A model generated the notes under the pieces. The model had not been told where the DNA came from and did not search any database. It saw only the letters and a list, made by a program, of their open reading frames with translations. Shown piece after piece: positions 33,542 to 40,832 of a DNA stretch of 64,000 nucleotides. Origin of the DNA: JAWKIW01 sp046331175 (GTDB taxonomy: Bacteria; Actinomycetota; Acidimicrobiia; Acidimicrobiales; Acidimicrobilacustridaceae); NCBI GenBank assembly GCA_046331175.1, contig JAXLRI010000011.1, positions 98,070-162,069 on the forward strand. Reading direction: 5' to 3'. Position 1 is the first letter of the stretch. Every line of letters begins with the position of its first letter. The position numbers and the translations under genes were made by a program.

Positions 33542-35632
33542 TCAGCCGGTGATGGTGGCGCCCTGGCAGTCGTACAGGGTCGACGTGTAGGCGGCCGGCA
33601 CCTGGGACCCCACGTCGGTCTGCGAGGCCAGGGTGCACGAGCTCGACACGGCGTTGAGGATCTGGGTCGACGTGCCGCCGCCCATGCCCGGTCCGCCGGC
33701 CGAGCCGCCACCGGTCCCGCCACCCCGGCCGGCACTGGTCGTGCCCCCGGCCATCCCGCCCCCGCCGACCAGCACGTAGCGGACCTGGCCGTCGGCGACC
33801 GCGTCGGCGAACGACGACACGGTGGCGGCGCGGTCGGTGCCCATGAACCCGCCGAGGGCCATGACCGACACGCCCTGGTCAGCCATGATCCCGGATCCGA
33901 TCTGGGCGCTGCTGGTGACGAGGTCCCAGGTCTCGCCGTCACGCTGGGCGAGCAGGAACGCGGCGAGGGCCGGGTCGCCGTTGGACGAGGCCGAGCCGAA
34001 CGTGCTGCCGGCCTGACCGGTGCGGGGACCGGCCTGGGGCAGGGTGGCGTTGATGGCGGGGGCGGTCGTCTCGTAGATCGCCCACGACGCCGGCAGCACG
34101 AGGGCGGCGGCCACCACGACGGCCAGGGCGGCGTGCACCAACCGGCGGCTGCGCCGGGCGTAGCCGAGGCCGAGCGCCGCAACGCCGGCCACGCCCACGG
34201 CGACGGCCAGCGGACGGGCCCACGTCTGGAAGGTCGGCTGGCGACCGGCGATCGACAGCTCGAAGGCGAGGGTGGCGGCGAGCACGGCCGGCACGACGGC
34301 CAGCCACCAGCGCTGCCGGCGGGCGAGGTCGAGCACGGCGGCGGCACCCATGCCCACGAGGGCGGCGATCGCCGGGGCCAGGGCGGCGGTGTAGTAGGCG
34401 TGGAAGGTCCCGGCCGCCTTGGAGAAGATCACCGCGTACAGCGCGAGCCAGCCGGCCCACACCACGACGAGCGAGCGGGCCACCCGGTCCGAGCGCCACC
34501 TCCACAGGGCCACGCCGGCGCCGAGCACGGCCAGCGGGAGCAGCCAGGCGATCTGGCCGGCGAGGGCGTCGGAGAACAGGCGGAGCGGACCGGCCGTGCC
34601 GCCCATCACGCCGCCGGCGCCGCCCATGCCGCCGCCGAAGCCGCCACCGCCACCGCCACCGGCGAACCCACCACCGCCGGTGCCGCCCGCGCCCCCCACC
34701 CCGCCGTTGACCCGGCCGAAGCCGTTGTAGCCGAGCACCAGGTCGAGCACGGTGTCGTTCGACGAGCCGCCGACGTAGGGCCGCATCGAGGCGGGCACGA
34801 GGTCGACCAGGACGATCCACCACACGCCGCTCACGACGGCGGCGACCGAGAAGGCGGCGGCGTGGCCGACCTTGCGCCACCCGCGGGTGGCCAGCAGGAT
34901 GCCGATGCCGAGGGCCGGCAGCGGGATGGCGGCGGCGAGCATCTTGGTGTTGAAGGCGCAGCCGGCCAGCACGCCGGCCAGCACGATCCAGGCCAGCGCT
35001 CGCCGCTCGGCGTCGAGGGCCCGGCCGACCGCCCAGACGGCGGCGACCAGGAACAGCAGGAAGTAGGGCTCGGGCAGGTTGAGCCGGTCGACGGCCACGC
35101 TGATGGGCGTCACCGCCAGCACGAGGCCGGCGATGGTGGCGGCCACCCGGCCGAAGCGACGGTCGACCGCCGCCCACAGCACAGCCACGGCGGCGGCGCC
35201 GGCCAGGGCGGCCGGCCCGAGGACGGTCCACGTGGCCACGCCGAACAGGCGGACCGGGATGGCCTCGATCCACAGGAACATCGGGGGCTTGTCGACGCTG
35301 ATGAAGTTGCCGGGGTCGAGCGACGCGAAGAACCAGCTCGACCAGCTGGACGCCATCGAGCGGGTGGCGGCCGTGTAGTACTGGTTGCCGAGGCCGTTGA
35401 CCGACAGGTTCGCCAGGTTCAGCACCAGGGCCACGGCGGTGACGGCGAGCTGGGGCCAGCGGTGGCGCAGCCGCCACCAGCGGGGCCGGGCGTCGGGGTC
35501 GAGGTGGCCGGCGACGTCTCCGGAGGACCCGTCACTCGGCGGCGGACCGGAGGGTCCCGAGGGACCGGTCCGACGGTCGCTGCGGGTCGGGTCGGCCGAC
35601 GGCGGGGCGGCGCGGTCGAGCGTGGCGGTCAT
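33542..35632 (-). CDS. Polytopic ArnT/PMT-type (GT39-like) glycosyltransferase, paralog 1
   Basis: A 696-residue membrane protein with about 12 helices after a Pro/Ser-rich cytoplasmic start. NQYYTAATRSMASSWSSWFF, SVDKPPMFLWIEA and GYNGFGRV match the GT39/ArnT-like actinobacterial family, which transfers sugar from a polyprenyl-phosphate donor outside the membrane; Asp in VDKPP is in the place of the catalytic loop-1 region. A Gly-rich loop (about 318-350) and a second Gly-rich stretch near 630-660 lie in external parts. The C-terminal soluble domain contains VMALGGFMGTD and YVLVGGG. It is divergent from and clearly homologous to the gene at 35878. The ATG at 35632 is preferred to a TTG at 35662. 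Confidence 0.85.
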   Translation of the reverse strand: MTATLDRAAPPSADPTRSDRRTGPSGPSGPPPSDGSSGDVAGHLDPDARPRWWRLRHRWPQLAVTAVALVLNLANLSVNGLGNQYYTAATRSMASSWSSWFFASLDPGNFISVDKPPMFLWIEAIPVRLFGVATWTVLGPAALAGAAAVAVLWAAVDRRFGRVAATIAGLVLAVTPISVAVDRLNLPEPYFLLFLVAAVWAVGRALDAERRALAWIVLAGVLAGCAFNTKMLAAAIPLPALGIGILLATRGWRKVGHAAAFSVAAVVSGVWWIVLVDLVPASMRPYVGGSSNDTVLDLVLGYNGFGRVNGGVGGAGGTGGGGFAGGGGGGGFGGGMGGAGGVMGGTAGPLRLFSDALAGQIAWLLPLAVLGAGVALWRWRSDRVARSLVVVWAGWLALYAVIFSKAAGTFHAYYTAALAPAIAALVGMGAAAVLDLARRQRWWLAVVPAVLAATLAFELSIAGRQPTFQTWARPLAVAVGVAGVAALGLGYARRSRRLVHAALAVVVAAALVLPASWAIYETTAPAINATLPQAGPRTGQAGSTFGSASSNGDPALAAFLLAQRDGETWDLVTSSAQIGSGIMADQGVSVMALGGFMGTDRAATVSSFADAVADGQVRYVLVGGGGMAGGTTSAGRGGGTGGGSAGGPGMGGGTSTQILNAVSSSCTLASQTDVGSQVPAAYTSTLYDCQGATITG

Positions 35633-35839
35633 GGGCGCCACGCTGCCGCCCGATCCTGGCAACCACCTGGGAGCACGGCGGCGCCTCCCTGGGACCCCGA
35701 CGATCCGCCGGCACCCCGTGAACGTGTTGCCTCAGGCGTCGGCCCCGACGTCTGGCGCAGCAAGAACCGGCGGCACGGCGGGCAGGACGGGCCGGGCGGA
35801 CGGCCGCTCCCAGGATCCGAAAGGGATCGGCAGGGGACT

Positions 35840-35856
35840 CACAGGAACCTCGCAGG
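35840..35856 (+). promoter_or_regulatory. Direct repeat CACAGG-N5-CGCAGG upstream of paralog 2
   Basis: Two hexamers 11 bp apart, one helical turn, lie 22 nt before the start codon at 35878. OmpR-type response regulators bind direct repeats with this spacing, so activation by a two-component system is possible. Confidence 0.25.
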
Positions 35857-35877
35857 TTGGGTGCCCACGCTGGCGCC

Positions 35878-37857
35878 ATGACCATCACCGAGCCCACGTC
35901 CCCGGCGGCCCCCGGACCGACCGTGCTCGACGAGCAGCTCCCACCGCTCGCCCCGCCTCCGGCCTCCCCGCCCCCCGCCTCGCCCGCCCCCGTCCCCGCC
36001 GACGACGCCACACCGGCGGGCCGGCGCCGCATCTCGGTGCACGGCTGGATCACCGCCGCCATCGGCGTGGTGACCGCCGCCCTCTACACCTGGAACCTGT
36101 CGGCCAACGGGAACGGCAACGACTACTACGCCGCCGCCGTGCTGTCGGCCACCAAGAGCTGGAAGGCGTTCTTCTTCGGCTCGATCGACAGCGTGGGCGC
36201 CATCACGGTGGACAAGCCCCCGATGGCGCTGTGGGTGCAGGCCCTGTCGGCCCGCATCTTCGGGTTCAGCAGCTGGTCGATGCTGCTGCCCGAGGCGATC
36301 GCCGGCGTCATCTCGGTGCTCGTCCTGCACCACCTCGTGCGCAAGTGGGCCGGCAACTGGGCCGCCCACCTCGCCGCCTTCGCCTTCGCGGTGACGCCGG
36401 TCGCCGCCCTCATGTTCCGCTTCAACAACCCCGACGCCGTGCTGACGCTGCTCGGCCTGCTGTCAGCCTGGGCCATCTGGCGGGCGCTGGAGACCGGCCG
36501 CACCCGCTGGCTGGTCGCCTGCGGTGCGCTGATCGGCTTCGGCTTCACGACCAAGATGCTGCAGGCCCTCGTGGTGCTGCCGGCGATGGCCCTCGTCTAC
36601 CTGATCGCCGGGCCGCCCAAGCTCGGCAAGCGCATCCTCCAGCTGCTCGCCGCCGCCGCCTCGATGCTGGTCGCCGCCGGCTGGTGGATCGCCGTCGTGG
36701 CGCTGTGGCCGGCGGCGGACCGACCGTGGATCGGCTCCACCGACGACAACAACATCCTCAGCCTGGTGTTCGGGTACAACGGCCTCGGCCGCATCTTCGG
36801 CCAGGGCGCGGGCACCGGTGGCGGAGCCTCCTTCGGTGGCGGAGGCGGCCCGAACTTCGGCGGCGCCGCCGGCTGGCTGCGCCTGTTCAACACCCAGAAC
36901 GGCGGCCAGATCTCGTGGCTGATCCCGCTGGCGCTGGCCGGCCTGCTCGCCGGGCTCTGGCTGACCCGCCGGAGCCCCCGCACCGACCTGGCCCGGGCCG
37001 GGTGGATCCTCTGGGGCGGCTGGGCGATCGTCGGCTACGCCCTGTTCAGCAAGGCCCAGGGCATCTTCCACCCCTACTACTCGATCCAGCTGGCCCCGGC
37101 GGTCGCCGCTTGTGCCGCCGCCGGCGGGTTCGCCCTCTGGCGTCTCGGCCGAGCGCACCGCTGGCTCTCGTTCGCCCTGCCGCTGGCGATCCTCGCCACC
37201 GCCTCGTGGGCCGTCGCCCTCCTGCTGCAGACGTCGAGCTACGTGCCCTGGCTGCGGACGGCGATCATCGTCGCCGCCGTCGCCGGTGCGATCGGACTCC
37301 TCGTCGGCGGGCTGCTGCGCTCCAAGCCCCTGGTGGTCGCCGCCGCCGTGGCCGCTTCCTTCAGCGTGCTGGCCGCTCCGACCGCCTACACGCTGACGAC
37401 GGTCACCTCGTCGGCCAGCGGCCCGATCGTCAACGCCGGGCCGGTCGCCTCCTCGAACGGCGGTCCCGGTGGCGGGGGCGGCGGCATGGGCGGCCCCGGC
37501 TCCCAGCAGGCCGACCAGTCCCTCATCAGCTACCTCGAGGCCAACCGGGGTGACGCCACCTACCTGGCCGCCGCCTTCTCCTCCAACGCCTCGGCGCCGC
37601 TCATCCTCGGCAGCGACGGCGAGCCGGTCCTGACCATCGGCGGCTTCAACGGCGCCGACCCGTACCCGAGCGTCGACCAGCTCAAGGAGCTCGTCGCCTC
37701 CGGCCAGCTGCGCTACGTGGTCATGGGTGGCGGCATGGGCGGCCCCGGCGGCGGCAACGGCACCACCTCGGCCCTGCGCCAGTGGATCACCACCAACGGC
37801 ACCCAGGTCGACTACGGCGGCTCGACCACCCTCTACGACCTCAGCGGAGCCGCCTGA
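35878..37857 (+). CDS. Polytopic ArnT/PMT-type (GT39-like) glycosyltransferase, paralog 2
   Basis: A 659-residue membrane protein of the same design as its divergent neighbour: Pro-rich start, NDYYAAAVLSATKSWKAFFFG, TVDKPPMALWVQAL, about 12 helices, GYNGLGRIFGQ followed by a Gly-rich loop (about 305-325), another Gly-rich stretch near 525-545 and a C-terminal soluble domain with LTIGGFNGADPYPSV and YVVMGGG. Both paralogs keep the same order of motifs but differ widely in sequence, so the duplication is old. It probably glycosylates a surface lipid or protein. It is followed after 154 nt by a gene whose product is similarly Gly-rich. Confidence 0.87.
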   Translation: MTITEPTSPAAPGPTVLDEQLPPLAPPPASPPPASPAPVPADDATPAGRRRISVHGWITAAIGVVTAALYTWNLSANGNGNDYYAAAVLSATKSWKAFFFGSIDSVGAITVDKPPMALWVQALSARIFGFSSWSMLLPEAIAGVISVLVLHHLVRKWAGNWAAHLAAFAFAVTPVAALMFRFNNPDAVLTLLGLLSAWAIWRALETGRTRWLVACGALIGFGFTTKMLQALVVLPAMALVYLIAGPPKLGKRILQLLAAAASMLVAAGWWIAVVALWPAADRPWIGSTDDNNILSLVFGYNGLGRIFGQGAGTGGGASFGGGGGPNFGGAAGWLRLFNTQNGGQISWLIPLALAGLLAGLWLTRRSPRTDLARAGWILWGGWAIVGYALFSKAQGIFHPYYSIQLAPAVAACAAAGGFALWRLGRAHRWLSFALPLAILATASWAVALLLQTSSYVPWLRTAIIVAAVAGAIGLLVGGLLRSKPLVVAAAVAASFSVLAAPTAYTLTTVTSSASGPIVNAGPVASSNGGPGGGGGGMGGPGSQQADQSLISYLEANRGDATYLAAAFSSNASAPLILGSDGEPVLTIGGFNGADPYPSVDQLKELVASGQLRYVVMGGGMGGPGGGNGTTSALRQWITTNGTQVDYGGSTTLYDLSGAA

Positions 37858-37930
37858 CCCGCCGCCCCGACCGGACCTCCCGGACCCGCCGGACCGACGC
37901 ACCCGGCGCACGACCCCCGACCCGAGTCCC

Positions 37931-37972
37931 CTCGACCGAACCAGCTCGACCGAACCAGCTCGACCGAACCAG
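37931..37972. repeat. 14-bp tandem repeat, three copies
   Basis: Three perfect copies of CTCGACCGAACCAG lie in the 154-nt gap before the DUF5666-like gene. Being non-coding, the array does not keep a multiple of three. Confidence 0.9.
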
Positions 37973-38011
37973 CTCGACCCCCGCTCCGCACCACGCGAAA
38001 GGACCACCCCG

Positions 38012-39553
38012 ATGGACCGCCCTGACGACACCTCCTCGATCCCCTCCAGCCCCGCGAACCCCACGAACCCCGCGATGCCCGGCACCCCGCCGACGACCCC
38101 GCCTCCCGGCCCGCCCGTGACCGGCCCCGTCCCGCCCACCTCCGGCCCGGTGCCGCCGCCCGCCGCCGGTCAGGCCCCGCCGAACCCCGAGGGCGACTGG
38201 TGGTCGGGCGCACCGGCCGGTGACCCGACCCAGGCCGACCGGGCGGTCTCCAAGCGCTCGATCGGCACCTGGATCGCCACCGGGGCCGGCGTGGTGGCGC
38301 TGGCGGTGGCCGCCATCGTGGGCGTGAACGTCGCCAGCTCGAAGCTGTCGACCGCCTCGGCCACCTCGGGCCAGCAGGGCCCCGGCGGCATGGGCGGACC
38401 GGGCGGCATGGGCGGACCGGGCGGTTTCGGTCAGGGCCAGGGCGGCGGCACGATCGGCACGCTGTCGGCCGTCGACGGCTCGACCCTGACGGTGCAGGGC
38501 CAGAACGGCACCAGCACCAAGGTCGACGCCTCGAAGGCGACGATCACCCGGTCGACGACCGGCACGGTGAGCGACATCAAGGTGGGCGACAACGTGACCG
38601 TGCTCGGCACCACGTCGGACGCGACGGTGACCGCCCAGGCGATCATCGACACGCGCGACGTCGTCGATGCCGGACCCGGCGGTGGTCCCGGCGGCGGCGG
38701 GCCCGGTGGCCAGGCCGGTGGCCAGGTCGGTGGCCAGAGCGGCCAGACCGGCCAGGCGCCGCAGAACGGCCAGATGCCGGCCCCACCCGACCTGCAGGGC
38801 AGCGGCCAGAACGGCCAGATGCCGGCCCCACCCGACCTGCAGGGCAGCGGCCAGAACGGCCAGATGCCGGCCCCACCCGACCTGCAGGGCAGCGGCCAGA
38901 ACGGCCAGAGCAGCCAGATGCCGGCCCCACCCGACCTGCAGGGCAGCGGCCAGAACGGCCAGAGCAGCCAGATGCCGATCCAGCCCGGGGCCCAGGGCGG
39001 CCAGACCGGCTCGGCGAACGGCCAGATCGGCCAGAACGGCCAGAACGGGCCGGCCACCGGGCAGGTGCCCGGCGGTCCCGGCGGCATGGCCCCGACCCGC
39101 GGGACCGTCGAGTCGATCGACGGCACGACCCTCCAGGTGAAGACCAGCGACGGCTCGACCGTCACGGTCACCACCGCCGACAGCACCACCGTCACCATCG
39201 CCGAGAAGGTCGACGTCTCGTCGCTCAAGACCGGTGAACAGGTGCAGGTGCGGGGCACCGCCGGCAGCGACGGCACGGTGGCCGCCACCACCGTGCGGGT
39301 CGGCGAGGTCGGCATCCGCGGTGGCTTCGGCGGCCCGCCCGGGATGGGCGGCGCCAACGGCCCGGCCACCGCCAACGGCTCGGCCACCGGCAACGCCAAC
39401 GGTTCGGCCAACGGCCAGGCCGGCACCGGCACGAACCGCATGCCCCGCCAGAACGGCACGTCGCAGAACGGCACGTCGCAGAACGGCGCCGCCCAGGGCG
39501 GCAACGTCCAACAGCAGAGCTTCGGCCCGATGACGAGGTCGGGCGCCAGCTGA
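38012..39553 (+). CDS. Membrane-anchored Gly/Gln-rich protein with two DUF5666-like domains
   Basis: A 513-residue protein. A Pro-rich cytoplasmic start is followed by one membrane helix (about 90-112), a GGMGGPGG linker and two small beta domains of DUF5666 type: about 148-215 (GTLSAVDGSTLTVQ ... IKVGDNVTVLGT) and about 370-430 (GTVESIDGTTLQVK ... LKTGEQVQVRGT). Between them is a Gln/Gly/Pro linker containing four copies of a 15-residue repeat (QMPAPPDLQGSGQNG), and the tail has NGTSQ repeats. DUF5666 has no known function; such proteins are thought to sit outside the membrane. AAAGGA precedes the ATG. Shared Gly-rich style and position suggest it works with the adjacent glycosyltransferases. 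Confidence 0.8.
   Translation: MDRPDDTSSIPSSPANPTNPAMPGTPPTTPPPGPPVTGPVPPTSGPVPPPAAGQAPPNPEGDWWSGAPAGDPTQADRAVSKRSIGTWIATGAGVVALAVAAIVGVNVASSKLSTASATSGQQGPGGMGGPGGMGGPGGFGQGQGGGTIGTLSAVDGSTLTVQGQNGTSTKVDASKATITRSTTGTVSDIKVGDNVTVLGTTSDATVTAQAIIDTRDVVDAGPGGGPGGGGPGGQAGGQVGGQSGQTGQAPQNGQMPAPPDLQGSGQNGQMPAPPDLQGSGQNGQMPAPPDLQGSGQNGQSSQMPAPPDLQGSGQNGQSSQMPIQPGAQGGQTGSANGQIGQNGQNGPATGQVPGGPGGMAPTRGTVESIDGTTLQVKTSDGSTVTVTTADSTTVTIAEKVDVSSLKTGEQVQVRGTAGSDGTVAATTVRVGEVGIRGGFGGPPGMGGANGPATANGSATGNANGSANGQAGTGTNRMPRQNGTSQNGTSQNGAAQGGNVQQQSFGPMTRSGAS
38771..38959 (+). repeat. In-frame 45-bp repeat in the DUF5666-like gene
   Basis: Four identical 45-bp units (38771-38815, 38816-38860, 38861-38905, 38915-38959), with a 9-bp CAGAGCAGC insert before the last and another after it, encode QMPAPPDLQGSGQNG. 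Confidence 0.95.
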
Positions 39554-39594
39554 TCCCGGGCGCGCCTCCCCTCCTCCCCCACGCGCCCCACGCC

Positions 39595-39634
39595 CACGGG
39601 GGCGGGTCCCCTCCCGCCGGGATCCGCCCCCGTG
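39595..39634 (+). terminator. Terminator-like hairpin after the DUF5666-like gene
   Basis: CACGGGGGCGG pairs perfectly with CCGCCCCCGTG around an 18-nt loop, 42 nt after the stop. An outer pair, GGGCGCGCC (39558-39566) with GGCGCGCCC (39634-39642), encloses it. Confidence 0.55.
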
Positions 39635-39672
39635 GCGCGCCCGACCCCGGCCCCCGCTCATCCCGCTCACCC

Positions 39673-39783
39673 CACCCGCGTGCGCTCCCCATCACGCACC
39701 TGCGTGACCGCGAACGCACTCGACCAGCCGCCCCGCCACCCGCGTGCGCTCCCCATCACGCCCCCGCGTGACCACGAACGCAC
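39673..39783. repeat. 47-bp element present twice, 64-nt period
   Basis: Two near-identical copies (39673-39719 and 39737-39783) contain inverted GCGTG...CACGC arms around CGCTCCCCAT. They lie between convergent genes, after the hairpin at 39595. Confidence 0.85.
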
Positions 39784-39803
39784 GCGGAAGGGGCACGGGC
39801 CGC

Positions 39804-40748
39804 TCAGCCCGAGCTGATGCTGTCGGCCTCACAGTGGGGGTCGGGGGCGCAGGGCTCGCACTCGAGCTCGAGGGTGGCGTGGGCGATGGCGAAGTCGTGC
39901 GACAGCCGGTGCTTCACCCGCTCGGCCACCACCTGGGCCTCCTCCAACGTCGGGTGCCCGCTCACCACGATGTGGCCCGACAGCGCCCGCAGCTCGCTCG
40001 ACAGGCTCCACACGTGCAGGTCGTGCACGGCATCGACCCCGTCGGTGTCGGCGATGGCGGCCTCGACCTCGGCGGGCTCGACGCCCGCCGGCGTCCCCTC
40101 CAGCAGGATGGCCGTGGCCGAGCGGGCCAGCCGCCACCCCTGCCACCCGATGAGCACCGAGATGACCAGGGCGGCGATCGGGTCGAGCCGCTCGTAGCCA
40201 CCGGTGACGAGGATGATCGCCCCGGTGATGGCCACGCCCACCGACGTGCCGGCGTCGGACAGCAGGTGCAGCAGGGCCGAGCGCATGTTGAGGTCGTCGG
40301 ACCCGTCGTGCACGACGAGGGCCGAGATGCCGTTGGCCAGCGCCCCGATGAGGGCGACGACCACCACGATCCCGCCCTCGACCGGCTCGGGGCTGAAGAG
40401 GCGCTGGACCGACTCGACGACCACCAGCACGCACACGGCGAGGATGGCGGCGGCGTTGAACAGGGCGGCCAGGACGGTGCCGCGGTGCCACCCGAACGAG
40501 CGGGCGGCGGTGCTCGGCCGACGGGCCATGCGCACGGCCACCAGCGAGACGCCGAGCGCCAGCACGTCGGTGAGGTTGTGGGCGGCGTCGGCCATCAGGC
40601 CCACCGACCCGGCGACAGCACCCGCCACCAGCTGCAGCACCACGATGCCGACGTTGAGGCCGATGGCGATGAGCAGCCGCGCGTCGCGCGACGTGCCGCT
40701 GCCGGCGCCCGTGGCCCCGGGCCCGTGGTCGTGGTGGTGGCCGGCCAT
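39804..40748 (-). CDS. Cation diffusion facilitator (zinc-type exporter)
   Basis: A 314-residue CDF transporter. A His-rich start (AGHHHDHG) is followed by six membrane helices. The metal site is formed by DAAHNLTD in helix 2 and HLLSD in helix 5, the H/D set of ZitB/CzcD-type zinc exporters. The cytoplasmic C-terminal domain (about 215-300) contains VHDLHVWSLSS and a C-terminal CEPCAPDPHC cluster that may also bind metal. It exchanges a divalent cation for protons to export excess zinc or a similar ion. The ATG at 40748 is preferred; an ATG three codons upstream (40757) is equally possible. Confidence 0.92.
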   Translation of the reverse strand: MAGHHHDHGPGATGAGSGTSRDARLLIAIGLNVGIVVLQLVAGAVAGSVGLMADAAHNLTDVLALGVSLVAVRMARRPSTAARSFGWHRGTVLAALFNAAAILAVCVLVVVESVQRLFSPEPVEGGIVVVVALIGALANGISALVVHDGSDDLNMRSALLHLLSDAGTSVGVAITGAIILVTGGYERLDPIAALVISVLIGWQGWRLARSATAILLEGTPAGVEPAEVEAAIADTDGVDAVHDLHVWSLSSELRALSGHIVVSGHPTLEEAQVVAERVKHRLSHDFAIAHATLELECEPCAPDPHCEADSISSG

Positions 40749-40819
40749 CACCCCCATCGTGGCCGATGGCGCCCGCCCCGCGCCCACGCGGTCCAGCCGC
40801 GTCGCCACGGCCGTCCTGC

Positions 40820-40825
40820 GAGACT
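40820..40825 (+). promoter_or_regulatory. -10-like box GAGACT, leaderless
   Basis: GAGACT ends 7 nt before the sulfatase ATG at 40833. Confidence 0.4.
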
Positions 40826-40832
40826 GCCGGCC

